Assembly: GCA_905478775.1 (NCBI GenBank)
Contig: CAJQKB010000156.1
Span: 1 to 33,283 of the forward strand
From: an uncultured Opitutales bacterium
Lineage (GTDB): Bacteria; Verrucomicrobiota; Verrucomicrobiia; Opitutales; Seribacteraceae
DNA: 33,283 nt
Direction of reading: 5' to 3'
In this document: positions 14,612 through 22,478 of the stretch, piece after piece
Position numbering within the stretch: position 1 is the stretch's first letter
How the letters are laid out: every line of letters begins with the position of its first letter
Made by a program: the position numbers and the translations under genes
Notes under the pieces: model-generated
What the model saw: the letters and a program-made list of their open reading frames with translations, nothing else
What the model was told of the DNA's origin: nothing
The model's database searches: none

Positions 14612-16030
14612 CTATTTACTTTTCTTTTGTAAACGGTAGCGAATGTAATCCCTAGGCACGCCGAGGAATCTGGCCGCTTCAGAAATGTTTCCATTTGCTT
14701 GGGATATTGCTCGTTCGATAAGTCGAATCATCTCCTTCTCCAGATCGAACCCATCCTCTGGAAAGACGAAAGAGGGATTGAGCCAATCATTTTCGTCAAG
14801 CAACGTGTTGTTCTTTAACCCGCTTTGTAGATCGTTGGAAAGTTCGAGATCTTGCCCTTTTTCGGCCATGACCAACGCCCTCTCCAGGTCATGAATCAAT
14901 TCTCTCGTGTTACCTGTCCACTCGTTGTGAAGCATGTAATTTTCACTGGATTTAGATATCGTTGGTGTAGGCAACCTGTATTTTTTGCTTAGAGCGGAAA
15001 GGAAATGTTTAGCCAGGGGAAGAATGTCAGTACCCCTGGTCTTAAGTTCGGGAATATTGATCCGTAGTAGATCCAACCGATGAAATAAGTCCTCTCTGAA
15101 TTCTCGACTCATAATCATCTGCCGTAGGTCTTGGTTGGATGCGGCAATAATTCTTATATTCACTTTTATCTCTTTGGTTCCACCGACTCTACGAATGACC
15201 CCGTTTTCAATCGCCAGCAAAACCTTGGCTTGTGCCGCGAGGGAAAGGCTTGCGATCTCGTCCAAAAAGAGGGTGCCTTGGTCGGCCGCTTCAAAAAGAC
15301 CGATACGGGCATTTTTGGCATCGGTAAATGCTCCTTTTTCATGCCCGAAGAGTTCAGATTCAATCAGGTTCTCCGGAATTGCGGAGCAATTAACTTCGAC
15401 AAAAGAGTTTTCAGACCTGGGACCATGAGCATGAATCCAGCGTGCGTAAGTGGATTTTCCGGAACCGGTTGGACCATCGATGAGTAGGGGAGGGAGGTTT
15501 GCATCGAGCCTTCGGTCTGCATCGAGTATTTTTTTCAGTTTTTCCAAGTCCTGCACAAACGCACCTTCAAAAAACAGATCATTGGTTTTCTTTTTTTCCT
15601 GCTCCCGGTTGTGCTGACTGAGGCGAATGTTCTTTCTCCGGTTGTCTGCTTGGGCAAAGACATAGGGCAGTTCATCGAGGTCAAAAGGCTTACTCAGGTA
15701 ATCAGAGGCACCCAATTGAATTGCCTCCACAGCGGAGCGGATCCCGCCTTCACCAGTCATAAGAACCGTCGAAGTATTTTGTGGTACAATTCCCTCTCTG
15801 AGTAGTTCGAGACTGTCGCCATCGGGTAGGTTCAGGTCAAAGAGAGCCGCATCAAAGCTAAGCTCGGGAAGCGCTCTTCTCGCTTCTTCAAGACTTTGGC
15901 AATGGGTCACATCCGCACCACTTTTTTCCAAAAAAGAAGAAATTTGTTTGGCGAGAAGCAAATTATCCTCCAACAGTAGAACTTCTTTGCCTCTAAAAAA
16001 TGTGGATGTATCGTTTGAGAATTTCATCAT
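14612..16030 (-). CDS. Sigma-54-dependent response regulator (NtrC class)
   Basis: About 472 residues from the ATG at 16030 (ATG at 16027 also possible; the frame extends to a TTG at 16084 that adds nothing family-like). The receiver domain (about 15-130) has LLEDN, the phospho-acceptor Asp in LFDLNLP, LMTGEGG and the LSKPF lysine. The AAA+ domain has Walker A DGPTGSGKST, the sigma-54 contact loop as GAFTDA (usual form GAFTGA), Walker B GTLFLDEI, sensor NIRIIAASN and the REDLFHRL region. The C-terminal Fis-type helix-turn-helix is AISQANGNISEAARFLGVPRDYIRYRL. It likely activates the sigma-54-like promoter immediately downstream of itself and is the probable partner of the kinase at 10680-12023. 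Confidence 0.95.
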   Translation of the reverse strand: MMKFSNDTSTFFRGKEVLLLEDNLLLAKQISSFLEKSGADVTHCQSLEEARRALPELSFDAALFDLNLPDGDSLELLREGIVPQNTSTVLMTGEGGIRSAVEAIQLGASDYLSKPFDLDELPYVFAQADNRRKNIRLSQHNREQEKKKTNDLFFEGAFVQDLEKLKKILDADRRLDANLPPLLIDGPTGSGKSTYARWIHAHGPRSENSFVEVNCSAIPENLIESELFGHEKGAFTDAKNARIGLFEAADQGTLFLDEIASLSLAAQAKVLLAIENGVIRRVGGTKEIKVNIRIIAASNQDLRQMIMSREFREDLFHRLDLLRINIPELKTRGTDILPLAKHFLSALSKKYRLPTPTISKSSENYMLHNEWTGNTRELIHDLERALVMAEKGQDLELSNDLQSGLKNNTLLDENDWLNPSFVFPEDGFDLEKEMIRLIERAISQANGNISEAARFLGVPRDYIRYRLQKKSK

Positions 16031-16107
16031 TAAGTAGAATTTAAAAATGAGTCCTCGGTAAAAATAAATAACTTTGCAAACCAATTTTCATCGATCATTG
16101 TAAGTTT

Positions 16108-17334
16108 ATGCCGATAAGGTCTTTACTATGTATGTTTTTTTGGGGGGCGTTTTGTTTTCTTTATGGAGAAACTTCTCTTCAATTACAGCCGCCTGACTGG
16201 GCAAGGCTTGATGCATTTCAGGGAACATTATCGAAGGGTAAATTTAAACAGACCTTACACCAAGTTTACTGCCCCCGCGTAAGCTGGTATCAAGATTGGA
16301 TCAAATTGAATGAAAAAGAGGTTTTGATTCGAAAAAAAAGGGGCCAGGATAGTTGGTATGCACTTTCCTTCTCTGATGAAAATCAAACTATTTCAAAGAA
16401 TTCTGACTTACTTTCCGCCGATAAGAAAAATACCTTAAATGGAGTCCGTATTGCTTTAGACCCTGGGCACATTGGTGGGCAATATTCAGAAATGGAAGGA
16501 AGACATTTTGCACTGAATGGAAGCTTTCCAGTCAAGGAAGGAGACCTTGCATTATCTGTGGCAGTTAGGCTTAAGGAAAAACTGAGTGACCTGGGGGCAA
16601 CAGTAAAATTAATTAGGGAGAAAAATGAACCTGTTACCGTACTTCGACCAAATGATTTTGCCGATGAGGCTGAGATTTGGGTAAGGCAAAGGGAATTACT
16701 TTTGAAAAAAATGTTCAATGCAGAGGAGAGAGCTAAATTGGTGAGGAAACGTAGGGAAGTTCTCTTTTATCGAATCTCAGAGATTCATGCCCGTGCAAAA
16801 TTAGTAAACGAAGTCATCCGACCAGACTTGGTAATTTGTTTACATCTAAATGCCGCACCTTGGCCCGATCCTGAACAGTTTGAATTAGTAAAAAGGAATG
16901 ACTTTCATGTACTTGTAAATGGATGTTTTATGGGGGGCGAATTATCGGATGACAACCAAAGATTTGAAATGGTTTTTCGTTTAGTTAATCGTTGGAATGA
17001 AGCAGAAAAAGAAATTGCTGAGCATTTATCTCATGCGTTTATCCACAAGACAAATCTATCAATATTTAATTATAAAGGGCCTAATGCATTAAAGGTGGGA
17101 GATGTGCCTGGGGTATGGGCACGAAATCTTCTTGCGAACCGAAGTTATCATTGTCCAGTTGTTTTTTTGGAGCCATATGTGGCTAATTCCAGTGATGCTT
17201 ATGAGCGCATAATGTTAGGGAATTACAAGGGGAAGAAAAAAATGAACGGAGAATGGAAAGAAAGCTTGGTAGAGGAATATGCAGACAGCGTACTGGTAGG
17301 AATTAAGAATAGTTTACTTCCTGACCGAAAATAG
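16108..17334 (+). CDS. N-acetylmuramoyl-L-alanine amidase (Amidase_3 type)
   Basis: Zinc hydrolase that cleaves the amide between N-acetylmuramic acid and the peptide stem of peptidoglycan. 408 residues with a signal peptide (SLLCMFFWGAFCFLYGE). The catalytic domain begins near residue 112 with IALDPGHIGG (zinc His), then EGDLALSVAVRLKEKL (zinc Glu), LVICLHLNA (second zinc His) and VVFLEPYVANS (catalytic Glu). Between these there is a long insertion, residues about 180-250, rich in Lys/Arg/Glu helix (ERAKLVRKRREVL), longer than in compact AmiC domains. About 90 residues precede the domain and resemble no known module. The ATG lacks a Shine-Dalgarno sequence. It is divergent from the sigma-54 regulator gene. 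Confidence 0.88.
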   Translation: MPIRSLLCMFFWGAFCFLYGETSLQLQPPDWARLDAFQGTLSKGKFKQTLHQVYCPRVSWYQDWIKLNEKEVLIRKKRGQDSWYALSFSDENQTISKNSDLLSADKKNTLNGVRIALDPGHIGGQYSEMEGRHFALNGSFPVKEGDLALSVAVRLKEKLSDLGATVKLIREKNEPVTVLRPNDFADEAEIWVRQRELLLKKMFNAEERAKLVRKRREVLFYRISEIHARAKLVNEVIRPDLVICLHLNAAPWPDPEQFELVKRNDFHVLVNGCFMGGELSDDNQRFEMVFRLVNRWNEAEKEIAEHLSHAFIHKTNLSIFNYKGPNALKVGDVPGVWARNLLANRSYHCPVVFLEPYVANSSDAYERIMLGNYKGKKKMNGEWKESLVEEYADSVLVGIKNSLLPDRK

Positions 17335-17342
17335 TTTCGGTC
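17323..17342. terminator. Stem-loop at a convergent gene junction, stop codon in the loop
   Basis: Perfect 8-bp stem GACCGAAA (17323-17330) with TTTCGGTC (17335-17342) and a 4-base loop ATAG. The loop contains the TAG stop codon of the amidase gene. No good T-tract follows on either strand, so it may act as a bidirectional stem that protects 3' ends rather than a classical terminator. Confidence 0.4.
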
Positions 17343-17348
17343 TCACCA

Positions 17349-17879
17349 TTATTTATCCAACGAATCGAGCACCATTTTCTTCATGTTTGAGACCTGTGCT
17401 TCCACGGTCTCTTTTGGCCCGGTCATTTTAATAAATATGGCCCCGTTTTTTCCTGAAATAATTGCGGCGAGAAGGGCATAATTTGGTTTTGGTGTTTTGG
17501 GACCAAATGCCCGACCGCTCAAAAAGGTTCCATGTGCTTGAGCATAGGTGACTTGGGTATCTCCAATAGTAGTGTTCTTGATCTCTATTCCCTTGGCCTC
17601 TTCGAATTGGGACATCCATCGGTCTACATTCGCTTTTACTCCACCCGCTCCACCGCCTCCAAAGTAAAAGAAAGCGACCTCCGCCTCTTTTTCCTTCTCT
17701 CCCGGGACTTTAAATTGTGCTTTTCGCATTTTTGAAGTGGGGACAGAGGATACCCAATTCGAGGGGGAAGAGAAAGAGTATCCCGCGACCTCAACAGTTT
17801 CAGCCTGAATCAAGTGGGCAGACAATGAGAGTAGGAAAAAGAGGCTGAAAGCAGAATGGATTGTATTGGAGATTTTCAT
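17349..17879 (-). CDS. Secreted conserved-looking hypothetical protein
   Basis: 176 residues, function unknown. A signal peptide is visible (AFSLFFLLSLSAHLIQAE). The mature part starts VEVAGYSFSSPSNWVSSVP and contains a Gly-rich FYFGGGGAGG turn, a VDRWMSQFE helix, and a C-terminal IFIKMTGPKETVEAQVSNMKKMVLDSL. The arrangement (short strand start, Trp-containing SNW, central strands, final helix with TGP) looks like a small PsbP/DUF1795-like alpha/beta domain, but this is only a resemblance. It follows the methyltransferase gene by 50 bp on the same strand and converges on the amidase. Confidence 0.75.
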   Translation of the reverse strand: MKISNTIHSAFSLFFLLSLSAHLIQAETVEVAGYSFSSPSNWVSSVPTSKMRKAQFKVPGEKEKEAEVAFFYFGGGGAGGVKANVDRWMSQFEEAKGIEIKNTTIGDTQVTYAQAHGTFLSGRAFGPKTPKPNYALLAAIISGKNGAIFIKMTGPKETVEAQVSNMKKMVLDSLDK

Positions 17880-17929
17880 GATCGGTAAGGGTGGAACTGT
17901 TATCTTAAGGTTTACTGGAAAAAAGGAGT

Positions 17930-18685
17930 TTACTTTTCAGCACTAGGCTTTTCAAAAACGATAAAGTGTTGTTGCGGTAAAAAATCGAGCGTTTCTTTCC
18001 ACACATACCCGACCTCAGAGATTTCTTTTCTCGCTTGTTTTTCCGACATTTTATGGAGTAATTTGATCGGGACACCCGGATCTTCTTGCCGATACTCGAT
18101 TAAAATGAGACGGCCCTTTTGCTTCAATGACCGAAAGATAGACTGGGCCATTTCTCGGGGATAGGAAAATTCGTGATATGCATCCACAATGAGGGCGCAA
18201 TCAATTGAATTGGGTTCGAGGGTGGTATTTTTGATGGAGCTTTGTACAGTCAGGATATTGTCAAAACCACCTTTTCCTTTTTTCGCTCTTATAATCCCCA
18301 GCATTTGGGGAGAGATATCAACCGCGTGAACTTTACCTTGGGGGACAAGCGGGGAGATTCGAAATGAAAAGTATCCTGAGCCAGCACCGATGTCGGCAAC
18401 ATGATCGGTTGCAGATAACTTCATATTTTTGATCAGCAGGTCAGTTCGTTCTTCTTGCTCTCTTTTGGGGCGTTCTAACCAACCAGCACCGAGGTGCCCC
18501 ATTACCTGTGAAATCTCTCTGCCAAAATAATACTTACCGATTCCATCCTTCGTTCGTTCGCCTTTTAGATAATAGCTTTCCTTACTATTAGATTCCTTTA
18601 CATCCTCAGACCATAATGGGGGACTGCAAAATAGAACGGCAACTTGAAGTAACAGTGATAATTTAAAAGTAATGGATAAATGCAT
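17930..18685 (-). CDS. SAM-dependent methyltransferase with an N-terminal signal-like segment
   Basis: 251 residues from the ATG at 18685; the frame also reaches a TTG at 18721 that would bury the signal-like segment. Class I methyltransferase core: VADIGAGSGYFSFRISPLV (motif I, SAM-binding), VHAVDISPQML (post-I acidic), IDCALIVDAYHEF (motif II) and LKQKGRLILIEYR (motif III). The start (MHLSITFKLSLLLQVAVLFCSPPLWSE) reads as a signal peptide or anchor, and a region YYFGREISQVMGHLGAGWLERP precedes the core. The latter is a pattern I associate with a planctomycete/verrucomicrobial subfamily. The substrate is unknown. An exported SAM enzyme is odd because SAM is cytoplasmic. Confidence 0.82.
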   Translation of the reverse strand: MHLSITFKLSLLLQVAVLFCSPPLWSEDVKESNSKESYYLKGERTKDGIGKYYFGREISQVMGHLGAGWLERPKREQEERTDLLIKNMKLSATDHVADIGAGSGYFSFRISPLVPQGKVHAVDISPQMLGIIRAKKGKGGFDNILTVQSSIKNTTLEPNSIDCALIVDAYHEFSYPREMAQSIFRSLKQKGRLILIEYRQEDPGVPIKLLHKMSEKQARKEISEVGYVWKETLDFLPQQHFIVFEKPSAEK

Positions 18686-18728
18686 TAACTCAATTTGTTC
18701 TTCTTTTTGAGGTGATTGCAAATCAATA

Positions 18729-18757
18729 TTGTACTTCTTGTCACATCTCGGTATAAA
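18729..18757 (+). promoter_or_regulatory. Sigma-70-type promoter of ispH
   Basis: TTGTAC (18729-18734), 17-bp spacer, TATAAA (18752-18757). The -35 is poor (3 of 6) but the -10 is good. The start site would be about 18764, leaving a leader of only about 7 bases before the ispH ATG. Confidence 0.5.
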
Positions 18758-18770
18758 AGATTTACGAGAT

Positions 18771-19640
18771 ATGAAAGTGATAAGAGCAAATAGTGCGGGA
18801 TTTTGTTGGGGAGTGGAGAGGGCAATCCAGGTTGCCCGCGAGGAGGCACGTGGTGGAGAAAGGACAGTCTACACCGATGGTCCTCTTATTCATAATAGCC
18901 AAATGATGACTGCTTTGGGGCGTGAAGATATCCGAGAAGTTGGCGATTATCAAAGTGCTTCTCAACTAGATCTACCACAAGATAATGAAAAAGAGTCAGT
19001 GGTGGTGGTAAGAGCACATGGGATTTCCCCCAAAAGACGAAAGTATTTACAAAATCTCGGTCTACCTTTTCGAGACGGAACTTGCCCTGATGTTGGAATA
19101 ATTGCCGGTAAAATAAAGTCTCATGCCGAACGGGGTTATGATGTGGTTATTTTTGGAGACCCTGAACATCCTGAAGTATCTGGTTTGCTTGGGTATGCGA
19201 ATGAACGTGGTCATGTCATCACAAATGAGGAAGACTTACACAAATTACCCACTTTTAATTCTGGAGTGGTTATGGTTTCTCAATCAACTATGTTTACTCA
19301 CGAGTTCAAAGATTTATCGTTACAATTATCCGAAAAATATCCAGCCCTTGTTATATTAGACACAATTTGTGGTGCGACGAAAGAGAGGCAGTCAGACCTG
19401 GTGGAACTTGTAAATGATGGAGCGGATGTCATCGTTGTTATCGGGGGAAAGCATTCTGCGAATACGAGGAAGTTGGCCAAGTTAGCAGCGAGTTATGATA
19501 AGCCTACTTTCCATATTGAAACGGCGGACGATATTGAAAAAGAAACCTTTCAATCTTTTAAATGTGCGGGAGTGACTGCCGGTGCATCAACCCCGGAGTT
19601 TATTATTCGTTCAGTATGTGAAAAACTGAAAACTTTTTAA
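18771..19640 (+). CDS. ispH: 4-hydroxy-3-methylbut-2-enyl diphosphate reductase
   Basis: Last step of the MEP isoprenoid pathway: reductive dehydroxylation of HMBPP to IPP/DMAPP using a [4Fe-4S] cluster. 289 residues from the ATG at 18771; the in-frame TTG 42 bases upstream sits in the promoter and is rejected. The three cluster cysteines are visible in GFCWGVERA, GTCPDVG and TICGATKERQ. Substrate-contacting residues appear in GPLIHN, VRAHG, GDPEHPEV, VSQSTM, GGKHSANT and AGASTPE. It is 13 bp upstream of purB and probably co-transcribed. Confidence 0.96.
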   Translation: MKVIRANSAGFCWGVERAIQVAREEARGGERTVYTDGPLIHNSQMMTALGREDIREVGDYQSASQLDLPQDNEKESVVVVRAHGISPKRRKYLQNLGLPFRDGTCPDVGIIAGKIKSHAERGYDVVIFGDPEHPEVSGLLGYANERGHVITNEEDLHKLPTFNSGVVMVSQSTMFTHEFKDLSLQLSEKYPALVILDTICGATKERQSDLVELVNDGADVIVVIGGKHSANTRKLAKLAASYDKPTFHIETADDIEKETFQSFKCAGVTAGASTPEFIIRSVCEKLKTF

Positions 19641-19653
19641 TCGCCCCCTTTTT

Positions 19654-21078
19654 ATGCCAACTGAAATATCTAATGTTCTCGCCGAGCGATATGCCTCGAA
19701 TCCAATGAAAAACCTCTGGTCTGCAACCGGAAAAATAATTCTAGAAAGAGAATTTTGGATTGCAGTGATGAAAGCCCAAAAAGAACTGGGTGTAGAGATT
19801 GAACAGGAGGCAATTGATGCATCAGTCTCCGCAAAAGCCTCGGTTGATTTAGAATCAATTCAAGAACGAGAAAAAGTAACCAAGCATGATGTGAAGGCAC
19901 GGTTGGAAGAATTTGCACATAAAACTGGTCATCAACATGCTCACAAGGGAATGACCAGTCGAGACCTAACAGAAAATGTGGAGCAGCTCCAAATTCATCG
20001 ATCCCTGAGTCTGATTCTAGATAAAGGAGTTGCTGCCCTGTTAGCGTTGGCTCGAAAAGCCGAGCAATATAAAGACATTCCACTTACCGCCCGTTCTCAC
20101 AATGTACCGGCCCAAGTCACCACCTTGGGGAAAAGGATGGCCAACTGGGGGGAGGAATTGGAACGTGTGTTGGAAGCACTTTCCAGTCTATGCGTTACCT
20201 ATCCTTATCGTGGATTGAAAGGTGCAGTGGGTACCCGTTTAGATCAAGTTACCCTGCTGGGTGATACTGAAAAAGCAGAGCAACTAGACCGCAAGGTAAT
20301 GGAGCACCTGGGAGCCACCGCAAATTGGGAGAATGTTGGACAGGTCTACCCGAGGAGTCTTGATTTTGAAGTGGTCTCGATACTGGTTCGTTTAGCCGCC
20401 GCACCCTCTAGTTTTGCGAAGACCCTTCGGATCATGGCTGGTCATGAACTACTGGGGGAAGGATTTGCAAAAGGACAGACCGGATCCTCGGCTATGCCCC
20501 ATAAAATGAACAGCCGAAGTTGTGAGAGAATTAATGGATTTCATGCCATATTGAATGGTCACTTAACTATGGTATCGAACCTCTCTGGCGATCAATGGAA
20601 TGAGGGCGACGTTTCCTGCTCAGTAGTTCGAAGAGTTGCTTTGCCAGATGCCTTTTTTGCGATTGATGGGTTACTGGATACCTTCTTAACAGTCCTTACT
20701 CAGATGGAGGTCTTCCCCGCAATGATAAAATCCGAGGCCTCCCATTATTTACCCTTTTTATTATCCACGACATTCATGATGGAGGCAGTTAAGGCAGGGG
20801 CAGGTCGGGAAGATGCACACGCTGCAATTAAGGAACATGCAGTGGCCACCGTAAAAGATCTTCGGACGGGTAAGGCGAAAGAAAATGACTTAGCAAAACG
20901 CTTAGCAAAAGACAAAAGGGTTGGTTTGAATGCCACCATCATAAAATCTCTCATTCAGGAGGGACAAAAGCGAATTGGTGCCGCGAATTCCCAAGTTGAT
21001 TCTTTTGTGGCTAGTGCTGGTTCCTGGGCGAAAAGATATCCAACCGCGCAAGAGTATACTCCGCCTTCCATACTCTAG
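19654..21078 (+). CDS. purB: Adenylosuccinate lyase
   Basis: Fumarase/aspartase superfamily enzyme acting twice in purine synthesis (SAICAR to AICAR, adenylosuccinate to AMP). 474 residues. Visible signatures: TKHDVKARLEEF near residue 73, GHQHAHKGMTSRDLTEN near 89, the catalytic loop GSSAMPHKMNSRSCERI near 280, and ARSHNVPAQ near 147. The ATG lies 13 bp after ispH with no Shine-Dalgarno sequence, so it is probably the second gene of that unit. The 111 bp after it, before the phosphofructokinase gene, hold no gene. Confidence 0.95.
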   Translation: MPTEISNVLAERYASNPMKNLWSATGKIILEREFWIAVMKAQKELGVEIEQEAIDASVSAKASVDLESIQEREKVTKHDVKARLEEFAHKTGHQHAHKGMTSRDLTENVEQLQIHRSLSLILDKGVAALLALARKAEQYKDIPLTARSHNVPAQVTTLGKRMANWGEELERVLEALSSLCVTYPYRGLKGAVGTRLDQVTLLGDTEKAEQLDRKVMEHLGATANWENVGQVYPRSLDFEVVSILVRLAAAPSSFAKTLRIMAGHELLGEGFAKGQTGSSAMPHKMNSRSCERINGFHAILNGHLTMVSNLSGDQWNEGDVSCSVVRRVALPDAFFAIDGLLDTFLTVLTQMEVFPAMIKSEASHYLPFLLSTTFMMEAVKAGAGREDAHAAIKEHAVATVKDLRTGKAKENDLAKRLAKDKRVGLNATIIKSLIQEGQKRIGAANSQVDSFVASAGSWAKRYPTAQEYTPPSIL

Positions 21079-21189
21079 AATTTTCTCACTGTAATCGATG
21101 CCATTGGTAATTCAAAATATTTTGCGATTGCCATTTTGATCGTTCCTCTGTGGAGTAGTCGCTTTTTCGTTATTTGACTCTTTAATATT

Positions 21190-22452
21190 ATGGCAGATGA
21201 ATTAGTTGGAAATTGTTTGGTCGCTCAATCAGGGGGACCAACCGCCGTTATCAATGCGAGTGTTGCTGGTGTAGTAACAGAAGCCCTCAATAACCCGTGT
21301 ATTGAAGAAATATATGGTGGAATGAATGGTGTACTTGGAATTCTAAAAGAAGACTTAATTGATCTTGCAGAAGAATCCCAACAAAACATTCGCGGACTTC
21401 GTTATACTCCCGCATCTGCTTTGGGCACTTGCCGTTTTAAACTAAAACGTGACTCCGATTATGAACGTGTGCTCGAGGTCTTTGAAGCTCACAATATTCG
21501 ATACTTTTTTTATGCCGGTGGCAACGACTCCCAAGACACTGCTGATAAGATTTCAAAGCTTGCTCAAGAGAAAAATTACGAACTCCGTGTTATCGGAGTG
21601 CCCAAGACAATTGATAATGATTTGGTAACCACTGACCATTGCCCAGGCTACGGTAGTGTGGTAAAATACATCTGTACTGTGATTCGTGAGATGGCCTTGG
21701 ACCATGAGGCAATGGGGCAACACGATTTAGTTTCGATCGTAGAAGTAATGGGCAGAAATGCGGGATGGATTGCTGCGGGTGCTACTCTTGCAAAAAGAAA
21801 AGAGAATCCTGATGACGCGCCTCATCTCATTTACCTGCCAGAATTACCGTTCTCCAAAGAACAATTCGTGGATGATGTCCAACGAGTACTCAAGAGGAAT
21901 AAATACTGCCTCGTAGTAGTGGGGGAAGGTTTACTAGATCATGACGGAAATTATGTGGCGAACAGCACCAGTGCACAGGATGCATTTGGGCACCAACAAC
22001 TTGGTGGGATTGGAGATTTCTTAGCGGGATTAGTGGAAGAGAACCTGGCTGTAAAAGCTCGTTCTTCCAAACTGGGAACGGGGCAAAGAGCAGCGGCACA
22101 TTGTTCATCTCAAGCAGATAATGACGAAGCATTTATGGCCGGTCAGGCTGCAGTGAAAGCAGCCATCAACGGAGAAACCGATAAAATGGTCATACTTGTT
22201 CGTGCAGAAGGTGAAGCCTACAGTTGTGAAACCAGTCTTGCTCCACTTTCTGAGATTGCCAACGGAGTAAAAGAAATTCCTGCCGATTGGATTTCCGAAG
22301 ATCGCGTCAGTATGACGGCAAAATTCATTAAGTATTGCCAACCTTTAATTCAAGGTGAAGTTGAAGTACCTTATGAAAATGGAGTCCCTTCTTTTGTCAG
22401 GTTGTCTAAGAAGCGGATTAGAAAAGTATTGGATTCCCATTCTTTCGAGTAA
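21190..22452 (+). CDS. pfp: Pyrophosphate-type 6-phosphofructokinase
   Basis: Converts fructose-6-phosphate to fructose-1,6-bisphosphate, probably with PPi and reversibly. 420 residues. The N-terminal SGGPTAVINAS is the phosphate-donor loop. The donor-specificity positions read GGNDS (Asp at the position that is Gly in ATP enzymes) and PKTIDND (Lys in place of the ATP-type Gly). Both are diagnostic of PPi use; Asn replaces the first Asp of the usual GGDD. The substrate motif EVMGRNAGWIA is present. No dedicated promoter stands out in the 111-bp upstream gap, although TTTGACT and TAATAT occur close to the ATG at non-standard spacing. Confidence 0.92.
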   Translation: MADELVGNCLVAQSGGPTAVINASVAGVVTEALNNPCIEEIYGGMNGVLGILKEDLIDLAEESQQNIRGLRYTPASALGTCRFKLKRDSDYERVLEVFEAHNIRYFFYAGGNDSQDTADKISKLAQEKNYELRVIGVPKTIDNDLVTTDHCPGYGSVVKYICTVIREMALDHEAMGQHDLVSIVEVMGRNAGWIAAGATLAKRKENPDDAPHLIYLPELPFSKEQFVDDVQRVLKRNKYCLVVVGEGLLDHDGNYVANSTSAQDAFGHQQLGGIGDFLAGLVEENLAVKARSSKLGTGQRAAAHCSSQADNDEAFMAGQAAVKAAINGETDKMVILVRAEGEAYSCETSLAPLSEIANGVKEIPADWISEDRVSMTAKFIKYCQPLIQGEVEVPYENGVPSFVRLSKKRIRKVLDSHSFE

Positions 22453-22461
22453 TTTCGAAAG
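22442..22461. terminator. Stem-loop at the pfp stop codon
   Basis: Perfect 7-bp stem CTTTCGA (22442-22448) with TCGAAAG (22455-22461) around GTAATT; the loop contains the pfp TAA stop. On the plus strand a TTGGTTTTTAAA stretch follows about 8 bases later. It sits between convergent genes, like the stem-loop at 17323-17342, and is a weak terminator candidate. Confidence 0.35.
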
Positions 22462-22478
22462 GTAACTTGGTTTTTAAA

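Noticed and set aside
14452-14694. 80-residue minus-strand frame between the regulator and the helical-protein gene.
   Set aside because: It starts inside the regulator gene in another frame, covers the palindromes and the sigma-54-like promoter, and has no family features.
18729-18770. TTG start at 18729 for ispH.
   Set aside because: The triplet is part of the -35 box, and the IspH family begins at the ATG at 18771 (KVIRANSAGFCWGV).
21079-21189. Possible promoter or small gene between purB and pfp.
   Set aside because: TTTGACT and TAATAT occur but only about 6 bases apart, not a functional spacing; no open frame or stem-loop stands out.
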